14,741 nt of DNA from Spirochaetia bacterium (GTDB taxonomy: Bacteria > Spirochaetota > Spirochaetia > Treponematales > Breznakiellaceae), in contig BNUX01000075.1 in NCBI GenBank assembly GCA_025997675.1, positions 1 to 14,741 on the forward strand, written 5' to 3'. Made by a program: the position numbers and the translations under genes. Below the pieces are notes generated by a model. That model was given only the letters and a program-made list of their open reading frames with translations, was not told the DNA's origin and did no database searches. Positions 1 through 5,410 of the stretch are shown here, one piece after another (positions within the stretch are counted from its first letter, which is position 1; each line of letters begins with the position of its first letter).

Positions 1-55
1 CAATTTCTTCGTCAATCCTCATCTTCTCCTTCAAAGTACTGGGTGAATTGTTCAT
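1..55 (-). CDS. N-terminus of a probable antitoxin (partial, runs off left edge)
   Basis: Eighteen codons are visible, starting at the ATG at 55-53 and reading MNNSPSTLKEKMRIDEEI before the window ends. A strong Shine-Dalgarno site (GGAAGGAG) lies about six bases upstream. The start lies inside the end of the preceding minus-strand reading frame, which stops at 12. That toxin-then-antitoxin overlap is usual for BrnT/BrnA modules and is the only reason to suspect a BrnA-like antitoxin. No domain can be seen in so short a piece. Confidence 0.45.
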   Translation of the reverse strand, partial: MNNSPSTLKEKMRIDEEI

Positions 56-278
56 AATAATCTCCTTCCTCTATGGGATCGGCATCCCGCGCTGATAGTA
101 TACGAATTAAATCGTCCCGGTACGTAACCGAAACGTCATATACCGTATTTGGCCTTGAGACGCAGGTCGCGGATGTCCTTTATGGTAAGGGTTTCCGGCG
201 TTAAGCCTTCGGGGAGCCAGCTCCAGTCATATTCAAACGGCTGGTCCAGGAACTGGTAAGGGTCTGTTCTATGGTCAT
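12..278 (-). pseudogene. Frameshifted small toxin-like gene, weakly BrnT-like C-terminus
   Basis: No intact ORF spans this stretch, but two long stop-free pieces lie end to end in different frames. The first runs from about 294 and contains YQFLDQPFEYDWSWLPEGL, then ends in a TGA near 142. The second continues one base out of phase with YDVSVTYRDDLIRILSARDA and ends at 12. Joined by a one-base shift they give about 90 residues, the usual BrnT length, and RDDLIRILSARDA resembles the BrnT C-terminal RIISAR motif. The ATG at 278, with a good ribosome site, is in a third frame: it gives MTIEQTL and stops within about 26 codons. That start appears copied from the antitoxin at 859 (see the repeat at 258-331). 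I read this as a toxin relic next to a possibly intact antitoxin start. The BrnT assignment is tentative. Confidence 0.4.
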
Positions 279-331
279 AAAGGGCCTCCAGGTTTCAGTT
301 TCAGTATAGGGGGTATGGCGGCCTGATACAA
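258..331. repeat. Promoter/leader direct repeat, copy 1
   Basis: 258-282 is identical to 839-863 (25 of 25). 303-331 matches 876-904 with one difference. The segment between differs in length, 20 against 12 bases. The unit carries a minus-strand promoter, a ribosome site and the first seven codons (MTIEQTL). Similarity stops right after codon seven, so the duplication endpoint lies inside a coding region. Confidence 0.85.
303..331 (-). promoter_or_regulatory. Sigma-70-type promoter driving the damaged left TA unit
   Basis: On the minus strand the -35 TTGTAT (331-326) is followed by a 17-base spacer and the -10 TATACT (308-303). Transcription would start near 296, about 18 bases before the ATG at 278. 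Confidence 0.7.
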
Positions 332-367
332 GGTACGGGGGATAAGGGTGGTTATGAAGTGAACAAG

Positions 368-640
368 CTAAAACAGGTCGGAGTGGGTACCGAGGCGATG
401 AAACACTACCAAGTTTTCATCGTCCTTGATCTCATATATCAAGACCAAACCACCTTTCACATGACAGTCCATAAGGCCCTCAAGGTTACCGGACAACCCA
501 TGTTCCTTGCAGTGTGCCGGCAAGGGCTCGCCCAGCAGGATGAGGTCAATGATCGAATGAATTGCATCCATATCCATGCGGCGGCGTCCCATCAGCTTGA
601 GATCCTTCTTGAACAGATGGGTATAGGAAGGTATACGCAC
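368..640 (-). CDS. YafQ-type mRNA-interferase toxin, conserved Asp-Trp replaced
   Basis: A 90-residue protein of the YafQ branch of RelE-type toxins, ribosome-dependent mRNA endonucleases. Visible family features are an N-terminal FKKDLK, LLGEPLPAHCKEHGLSGN around 35-52, DCH at 58-60, and the C-terminal GTHSDLF. His47, His60, His86 and Phe90 align with the E. coli YafQ residues His50, His63, His87 and Phe91. The usual PDW after the second histidine reads GGL here (63-65), so the Asp67/Trp68 equivalents are missing and activity may be reduced. The start is GTG at 640, three bases after the antitoxin stop, with AAGGG immediately upstream, which suggests translational coupling. It forms a bicistron with the antitoxin at 644-859. 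Confidence 0.85.
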   Translation of the reverse strand: MRIPSYTHLFKKDLKLMGRRRMDMDAIHSIIDLILLGEPLPAHCKEHGLSGNLEGLMDCHVKGGLVLIYEIKDDENLVVFHRLGTHSDLF

Positions 641-643
641 CCC

Positions 644-859
644 TTAATCTTCTTCCAGGGATTTCCAGAACTCTTCACGGGTTTTGTACCACGTGCCGGG
701 GATTTCACCCCGCATTATCGCCCTGCCTTCCGCTATGGCGGCCAGGGTTTCGGCGTTGGGGATGTGCGGTTTGCCGCATATAGGGCAAATGTCCTCGTTA
801 TCCCCGAATGTTTCTACTTTCGCCGCCGCCGGGCGGTCAAGGGTCTGTTCTATGGTCAT
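644..859 (-). CDS. Antitoxin of the YafQ-type pair, with a Cys-X2-Cys motif
   Basis: A 71-residue protein directly upstream of the YafQ-type toxin in the usual antitoxin-toxin order. Its C-terminal half (AIAEGRAIMRGEIPGTWYKT, then an acidic tail) matches the toxin-wrapping tail of RelB/DinJ-like antitoxins. The N-terminal half is unusual: instead of a recognisable ribbon-helix-helix it has CPICGKPH at 25-32, a zinc-knuckle-like motif. The chosen ATG at 859 has GGAGGT a few bases upstream and lies about 10 bases after the predicted transcription start. A longer in-frame ORF to 919 would include the promoter itself and is not supported. It should bind and neutralise the toxin and probably repress its own promoter; the second role is inferred. 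Confidence 0.75.
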   Translation of the reverse strand: MTIEQTLDRPAAAKVETFGDNEDICPICGKPHIPNAETLAAIAEGRAIMRGEIPGTWYKTREEFWKSLEED

Positions 860-904
860 AAAGACCTCCAAAACAAGTATAGGGGGTATGGCGGCATGAT
901 ACAA
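839..904. repeat. Promoter/leader direct repeat, copy 2
   Basis: Partner of 258-331. Here the promoter, ribosome site and first seven codons are joined to an intact antitoxin gene, so this is probably the functional, parental copy. Confidence 0.85.
876..904 (-). promoter_or_regulatory. Sigma-70-type promoter of the YafQ-type TA operon
   Basis: Minus-strand -35 TTGTAT (904-899), 17-base spacer, -10 TATACT (881-876), giving transcription from about 869 towards the antitoxin ATG at 859. The spacer differs from copy 1 at one base only. Confidence 0.75.
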
Positions 905-957
905 CGCCCTTATCGGCATCCCCTCCGAAAAACGTTACAAAAAATGGTAAAAACATC

Positions 958-986
958 TTGACAGCCCCGTAGTTAGGGTTTACAGT
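958..986 (+). promoter_or_regulatory. Strong promoter for a small RNA candidate
   Basis: Consensus -35 TTGACA at 958-963, 17-base spacer, -10 TACAGT at 981-986. Transcription would begin near 993 and run to the terminator at 1188-1231. No ORF with a ribosome site follows. Confidence 0.6.
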
Positions 987-992
987 CGAATT

Positions 993-1231
993 TCGCGGGG
1001 AAATAATTCCCATCTAAACGAAACAAGGGGGTACGAAATACCAAAAAAAGAAAAGGTTTAATCCACCCCACGGGGTTTATGCGAGGACCCCGTCTGAGCC
1101 CGCTGGGTAGTCAGCGCGACCGACAAAGGCATATGGAGCGAAATGTACCCGGTGTATTTTACGTAGACTGGATAAGTCGCCACAGACCGCCCGGTTCTGG
1201 ACCTTTGGTCCGATAGACCGGGCGTTTTTTT
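993..1231 (+). ncRNA. Putative structured small RNA of about 240 nt, class unknown
   Basis: This 449-base gap between the TA operon and the PIN toxin holds no credible ORF, yet it is framed by a strong plus-strand promoter (958-986) and a strong terminator (1188-1231). Several local hairpins are visible: ACGGGGT/ACCCCGT near 1064-1088 with a 10-base loop, CGCTG/CAGCG near 1099-1114, and GACT/AGTC near 1166-1178. I compared it by eye with tmRNA, RNase P RNA, SRP RNA and 6S RNA and found none of their defining motifs. It could be a regulatory RNA, or a riboswitch-like leader ending in a terminator before the PIN toxin gene. The limits are inferred from the promoter and the T-run. Confidence 0.5.
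1188..1231 (+). terminator. Rho-independent terminator of the small RNA candidate
   Basis: An outer stem CGCCCGGT (1188-1195) pairs with ACCGGGCG (1217-1224), and an inner stem GGACC/GGTCC (1199-1203/1207-1211) closes on a TTT loop. Seven T follow at 1225-1231. Confidence 0.85.
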
Positions 1232-1274
1232 GGCCAAAATTCGTTCAAAATCATAAAATTTTAAGAAAAAAGAC

Positions 1275-1306
1275 TTGAAAAACATAAATAATGATGTACA
1301 ATGTAC
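1275..1306 (+). promoter_or_regulatory. Promoter and likely autorepression operator of the PIN/Phd module
   Basis: -35 TTGAAA (1275-1280), 16-base spacer, -10 TACAAT (1297-1302). The -10 lies inside the inverted repeat GTAC-AAT-GTAC (1296-1306), a sensible target for Phd-type repression. Transcription should start close to 1309, exactly at the preferred ATG of the toxin. Confidence 0.55.
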
Positions 1307-1308
1307 TT

Positions 1309-1719
1309 ATGGATGTTTTATTAGACGCAAGTGCAATAATGGCTATCATTCTCAATGAATCTAATCGGGATATTGTTGTTGATTTAACCAAAGAAGCAAC
1401 CCTATTATCACCAGAAATGATCTCATTTGAGATTGGAAATGCTCTGGTAAGTTTATTTAAAAGACATCGATTAAATCATACTGAAGTATTAAAAGCATAT
1501 GTAGATTTTGCAAAAATTCCAATGAGGACATTGAAACCTGATATGGGAAAGGCATTAAAAATTTCCTGTGAATATAATATTTATGCCTACGATGCATATT
1601 ATTTAGAAACGGCATATCGGTTAAAATTACCATTAATAACATTTGATAAAAATATGACCGCTGTTGGTAAAACTATGAAAATCACTATTTTGAACGGAGG
1701 AAAAAATGAGGATATATAA
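1309..1719 (+). CDS. PIN-domain (VapC-like) toxin ribonuclease
   Basis: A 136-residue PIN-domain protein, the metal-dependent RNase fold of VapC toxins. The acidic residues are in place: Asp in LLDASA near the start, Glu in SFEIGNAL, Asp in AYDAYYLE and Asp in ITFDKN. The ATG at 1309 gives the canonical MDVLLDASA start. ATGs at 1291 and 1294 are possible but precede or overlap the predicted -10 box. No start has a Shine-Dalgarno site, so translation may be leaderless from 1309. The gene overlaps the antitoxin at 1706 by 14 bases in toxin-first order, the reverse of most vapBC operons. Base composition is strikingly AT-rich compared with the flanking genes, pointing to horizontal transfer. Confidence 0.85.
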   Translation: MDVLLDASAIMAIILNESNRDIVVDLTKEATLLSPEMISFEIGNALVSLFKRHRLNHTEVLKAYVDFAKIPMRTLKPDMGKALKISCEYNIYAYDAYYLETAYRLKLPLITFDKNMTAVGKTMKITILNGGKNEDI

Positions 1720-1993
1720 TTATTCTGAGGCACGGCAAAACTTTGCAACAGTATTAAATACTGCATTGAAAGAAGAAGTAATAATCACACGGAAAGATGG
1801 CAGTAGATTTAAACTACTGTCAATTAACGAAAATAAAAAACAAGGAAAATCTCCGTTGGAAGACATAAAAGGTATAAAGGCCGATGTATCAATGGAAGAT
1901 ATTCTTGAAGCAATAAGATATGGAAGGGAAGATCGGGAATATAAAACCGATACCCAGGATAAGGAACTTTACATAAACGGTTCCAGGGCCTGA
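1706..1993 (+). CDS. Phd/YefM-family antitoxin
   Basis: A 95-residue protein whose first half has the Phd/YefM DNA-binding fold signature: NYSEARQNFATVLNTAL, then EVIITRKDGSRFKLLSI. The second half is acidic and helical, as expected for a toxin-binding tail. ATG 1706 has GGAGG five bases upstream, so the antitoxin has a much better ribosome site than its toxin partner. It should neutralise the PIN toxin and repress the shared promoter. The last 25 bases overlap the 3' end of the convergent sugar-kinase gene, so the final residues (about YINGSRA) are read from kinase DNA. This suggests the cassette inserted there and borrowed a stop codon. Like the toxin, the gene is AT-rich. Confidence 0.85.
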   Translation: MRIYNYSEARQNFATVLNTALKEEVIITRKDGSRFKLLSINENKKQGKSPLEDIKGIKADVSMEDILEAIRYGREDREYKTDTQDKELYINGSRA

Positions 1994-3438
1994 TACAGTT
2001 CCCGGAACTTTTTAAAGCCCCGGTCGTAAAATTCCCGGTGTTCCCTACGGGGTATTATCTCATCCTCATACCGCACCCATTGGGTGATACAGGAAACATC
2101 GGGGATATATCCCGTTCCCTGGGCTGCAAGAAAGGCGTCCCCATAGGAGGCGCCGGTTTTTTCCCGGGGGACCAACTGGGGGCAGCCGCAAATATCGCTG
2201 ATAACCTGGATGAGGCTGCGGCTTTTTGCAATGCTGCCGATGGCGAGGATCCGCGCGGCTTCAATCCCCGTCTCTCGGAGGGCCTCAAGATTGTGCCGTA
2301 TGCCGTAACCCAGGGCCTCCTGGAATGCCCGGTACACATCCCCCGGGGTATTACGGAGGGTAATGCCGAAAAGGGCGCCCCGGGCCCGGGGGTTATTGAT
2401 GGGGGTCCGTTCCCCGGCAAAGTAGGGAAGCAGGGTCAGCCCTCCGGCGCCCGGGCCCGATTCCTCCGACAGGGCCTCCCATTGGGGGAAATCCCTGCCG
2501 GGGAAGGTCTCCCGAAGCCACTTAAAGAGGTTGCCCGCACTGGTCATCCCCCCGGCAAGGGCAAAGCTTCCGGGATTGACAAAATAGCTGGCCCAGAAGG
2601 ATTCCTGGGGAAGCAGCCGGGGCGTTTTCAGGATAAAGAAATTGCTGCTCCCGTACATCATCATCATGTCGCCCTCCCGGTAGAGCCCCGCGGATACCGC
2701 CTCGGCGGCGGCATCCGCAGTACCGCAGATCACCCTGGTACCGGGAACCAGGCCGGTAAGCTCCGCCGCTTCCGGGCTCACCACACCGGCCACCTCCTGG
2801 CTCCAGAGCAGTTCCGGGAGCCTGGCAATTTCGGTAAGCTCCGCCGCATAGGTATCGTCCCAGCGCTGTTTCCGGATATCGTACAGGGGGCCGTAGGCCA
2901 TGGCGTTGTAAATATCCAGGGTATAGCGGCCGGTGAGACGGTAGACCAGATACCCGGTGGCGGTGAGAAATTTTTCCGTTTTGTTATACACCTCCGGCTC
3001 GTGATTCTTAATCCAGAGGATCTTGGGGCAGCATGACTGGGTAGAAAGGTTCTGCGCCGTCATAGCAAAAATAGCCTTTTGGCCAATCCGTTCTTCCAAC
3101 TGCCGAATCTCTTCCTGGGCCCGGCAATCAATTCCGTAGAGGATACCCGGCCGTAAGGGGCGGCCTCCCCTATCCACCGGCAGGACGCAGGGCGCAATGG
3201 TACTGATACCGACCGCTCTGATGTCCCCCGGGGAGACTTCGGGATTTTTCAGCAGGGCCTTTACAATCGTTAAAAAATCGTTCCACCACACCCCATCGGC
3301 ATCCTGTTCCGCCCAGCCGGGATGGGGCATACACACCCCGTGGGGCACGCTATGCTCCGCCAGGATCCTTCCCCCTATATCGGTGATAACACCCCGGGAT
3401 GCGCTGGTACCAATGTCAATGCCTAAAAATAATTCCAT
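1969..3438 (-). CDS. FGGY-family carbohydrate kinase
   Basis: A 489-residue ATP-dependent sugar kinase of the FGGY family (xylulokinase/gluconokinase relatives), expected in the cytoplasm. Visible motifs are the first phosphate loop GIDIGTS (6-12), GWAEQDADGVWW (41-52), CPKILWIKNHEPEVY (137-151), GTADAAAEAVSAG with the likely catalytic Asp242, GGMTSAGNLFKWL (296-308), LLPYFAGERTPINNP (336-350), and a C-terminal GASYGDAFLAAQGTG. Arg replaces the more usual Lys after GTSAS, and the adenosine-loop glycines usual near 400 are altered (IGSIAKS). The substrate cannot be told from sequence. It is the third gene of an operon with the M29 and SgcQ-like genes, three bases after the former. Its 3' end overlaps the convergent antitoxin gene. 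Confidence 0.88.
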   Translation of the reverse strand: MELFLGIDIGTSASRGVITDIGGRILAEHSVPHGVCMPHPGWAEQDADGVWWNDFLTIVKALLKNPEVSPGDIRAVGISTIAPCVLPVDRGGRPLRPGILYGIDCRAQEEIRQLEERIGQKAIFAMTAQNLSTQSCCPKILWIKNHEPEVYNKTEKFLTATGYLVYRLTGRYTLDIYNAMAYGPLYDIRKQRWDDTYAAELTEIARLPELLWSQEVAGVVSPEAAELTGLVPGTRVICGTADAAAEAVSAGLYREGDMMMMYGSSNFFILKTPRLLPQESFWASYFVNPGSFALAGGMTSAGNLFKWLRETFPGRDFPQWEALSEESGPGAGGLTLLPYFAGERTPINNPRARGALFGITLRNTPGDVYRAFQEALGYGIRHNLEALRETGIEAARILAIGSIAKSRSLIQVISDICGCPQLVPREKTGASYGDAFLAAQGTGYIPDVSCITQWVRYEDEIIPRREHREFYDRGFKKFRELYQALEPFM

Positions 3439-3441
3439 AGC

Positions 3442-4509
3442 TTACAGTAGAATAGTACCCTTATCCAAAATGGGCCTGCCATCCAGATACACGGTCCCGG
3501 TCTTCCGGGTGTCTTTGATAATATCCCAGTGAATGGACGACCGGTTTGTACCGCCGCATTCAGGGTAGGCCCGGCCCAAAGCGATATGGACGGTGCCGCC
3601 GATTTTTTCGTCTATAAGAATATCGTTACAAAAACGGGTTACCTGAGGGTTTGTACCGATGGCGAACTCCCCCAGGGCTTTCGCCCCTTCATCCCCTGCC
3701 AAAACAGAGCGGAGAAAATCCTGCTCCGTGGAAGATTCCGCCCTGACGAGCCGGCCTTTTTCCCAGGTTAAAGAAATATCCCGGACAAGCCGTCCCCCCA
3801 GGACCCCGGGGAATTCAAAATAGATATGCCCATCCTCGGTTCCGTTTACCGGCGCCGTGGCGATCTCCCCGTCGGGCATATTGTTGATACCCCCAAAGGG
3901 CACCCACCGGCGGCCTTCAACGGAGAATCGCAGGTCCGTTTTTTCACCGGTGATGCGGACTTCCCTGCCCCGGTTCAAAACTTCGGCCCAGGCATTCCAG
4001 GCGGCAACTTCCTTCTCCCAATCCAGGAAGCAGGCGTCGAAAAACATATCCAAAATCGTTTCGCCGTCGGTTTGGGCAGCCTGGGCAAAACTTTCGTTGG
4101 GAACCCGGATAAGGCACCACCGGGTTTTTTCCCAGCGCAGCGCGGAGATAGTTCCCATAGCTTTTTGGTTTGCCGCCAGGACATCCGCCGGAATATCCTG
4201 TAGCTCGTAGAGGTTATGGGCGCCCCGGAGGCCGATATATACATCCGCCCATTCCATTCCCGCCGCTTCAATTTCCGGGACCCAGTGTATCTGTTCGGTG
4301 TTCCCGTACCGCAGCAGGGAATGACGCAGGGTTTCGGAGAGGAACTGCACCTGGGGGAATCCGCCGGCCTTGATTACCGCCCGGTAAACCGCCTGGGCCA
4401 GGGGAAAGGTTTCCGGTTCGATCATGGCAATCATCACCCGTTCGCCCTTCTGTACCTTGGTAGAATAGGTAACCAGAAGATCCCCTAACCGTTCCCACCG
4501 TGGATCCAT
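3442..4509 (-). CDS. M29-family aminopeptidase-like protein
   Basis: A 355-residue member of the M29 (thermophilic aminopeptidase, AmpS-like) metallopeptidases, slightly shorter than the usual roughly 400. Family landmarks are NMPDGEIATAP (210-220), the metal-ligand region GEFAIGTNPQ (280-289), and the C-terminal block with VHIALGRAYPECGGTNRSS (307-325) followed by HWDIIKD. The likely metal ligands Glu281, His308, His327 and Asp329 are present. The ATG overlaps the stop of the SgcQ-like gene at 4509, and the kinase starts three bases after this gene ends, so the three are tightly coupled. In this company the enzyme may act on a small amide-bearing or glycosylated metabolite instead of general peptides. 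That is inference. Confidence 0.85.
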   Translation of the reverse strand: MDPRWERLGDLLVTYSTKVQKGERVMIAMIEPETFPLAQAVYRAVIKAGGFPQVQFLSETLRHSLLRYGNTEQIHWVPEIEAAGMEWADVYIGLRGAHNLYELQDIPADVLAANQKAMGTISALRWEKTRWCLIRVPNESFAQAAQTDGETILDMFFDACFLDWEKEVAAWNAWAEVLNRGREVRITGEKTDLRFSVEGRRWVPFGGINNMPDGEIATAPVNGTEDGHIYFEFPGVLGGRLVRDISLTWEKGRLVRAESSTEQDFLRSVLAGDEGAKALGEFAIGTNPQVTRFCNDILIDEKIGGTVHIALGRAYPECGGTNRSSIHWDIIKDTRKTGTVYLDGRPILDKGTILL

Positions 4510-5318
4510 TATCTGCTCCGGAATGCTTTAACCTTGTCCATAAAGGTTTTAACCCGGGACTCGTCAACGGGATTAAAAAAGACGCCGTCCTTTTTAAAGG
4601 TCGTACCGGTTACGGCGCCGTCGGCGATGGACAATTGCTCTTCCACATTGGCAAGCCGTACCCCGGTATTAACGAACACCGGGGTTTCGGGCACCGCGGT
4701 TTTGACCTGCTGTAAAAGGGACGTATCGGTTGCCGCTCCCGCGGTGAGCCCGGAAACACAGAGGGCATCCGGGAGGCAATTGAACACCGTCGATGTGGCA
4801 ATATCAGTAATACTGCGGCTGCCGAGGTATACGGCGGCCTCGGGGCGTATATTAAAGAGCAGCTTTATCTTTTGGGCGCCCATCCGGTACTGATGCCGGA
4901 CAACTTCACCAAAGTTGGTATTCCAGAGGCCAAAATCCGATGCATAGACCCCGGTAAAAATTTCACGGACAAAAAGGGCGTCCACCGCCACGGCGAGATC
5001 AATGGATGCGATGGGGTCCCACAAAACATTTACCCCATAGGGAACCTTCAGTTCCCCTTTCAGTTCACCGATGATCCGGGCCATAACGGTATAGGTTATG
5101 GGCTCCACCTTGGTAAGGTAGGGCAAGCTGAATTCGTTGGAAAACATAATCCCGTCCACCCCGCCCCTCTGGAGGGCCACAATATCCGAGCGGGCCTTTT
5201 CGATTACCCATGCTAACCCCTTCTCCTGATCGTACCGGGGATCCCCCGGCAGGGCTTGAAAATGGCACATGGCAATCACCGGTTTCTTTACCTTAAATAC
5301 TTCTTCCAGCCAACTCAC
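4509..5318 (-). CDS. BtpA/SgcQ-family TIM-barrel protein
   Basis: A 269-residue protein with the BtpA/SgcQ family pattern: VIAMCHFQALPGDPRYD near the start (14-30), GGVDGIMFSNEFSLPY (52-67), YGVNVLWDP (94-102), FTGVYASDFGLW (121-132), VSGLTAGAATD (188-198) and DGAVTGTTFKKDGVFFNP (233-250), a phosphate-binding-barrel ending. BtpA was linked to photosystem I stability in cyanobacteria. SgcQ is encoded in an E. coli cryptic sugar operon, and the operon context here fits sugar metabolism better. The start is GTG at 5318 with GGAGG six bases upstream. It is the first gene of the operon, driven by the promoter at 5344-5372. Confidence 0.85.
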   Translation of the reverse strand: MSWLEEVFKVKKPVIAMCHFQALPGDPRYDQEKGLAWVIEKARSDIVALQRGGVDGIMFSNEFSLPYLTKVEPITYTVMARIIGELKGELKVPYGVNVLWDPIASIDLAVAVDALFVREIFTGVYASDFGLWNTNFGEVVRHQYRMGAQKIKLLFNIRPEAAVYLGSRSITDIATSTVFNCLPDALCVSGLTAGAATDTSLLQQVKTAVPETPVFVNTGVRLANVEEQLSIADGAVTGTTFKKDGVFFNPVDESRVKTFMDKVKAFRSR

Positions 5319-5343
5319 TATTTTCCTCCAAAACTATACCGGA

Positions 5344-5372
5344 ATGCTACCCGGACTTTCCCCCGGTGTCAA
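5344..5372 (-). promoter_or_regulatory. Promoter of the SgcQ-M29-kinase operon
   Basis: Minus strand: perfect -35 TTGACA (5372-5367), 17-base spacer, -10 TAGCAT (5349-5344). Transcription would start near 5337, about 19 bases before the GTG. No clear terminator separates it from the upstream hppA gene, so readthrough from hppA is possible. Confidence 0.6.
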
Positions 5373-5410
5373 CAAAGCAATTTTTTGACGCATTGATATG
5401 AGCCTCCCGT

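Noticed and set aside
359..961. 200-residue plus-strand ORF across the YafQ-type TA operon
   Set aside because: Fully antisense to two recognisable TA genes, with no ribosome site of its own.
993..1231. tmRNA, RNase P RNA, SRP RNA or 6S RNA
   Set aside because: No tRNA-like acceptor end, no RNase P conserved core, no SRP GGAAG/AGCA loop, and no long closing stem with a central bubble could be found.
2038..3036. 332-residue plus-strand ORF
   Set aside because: It lies antisense to the FGGY kinase and has no family motif or ribosome site. High GC in the kinase keeps the opposite frame open.
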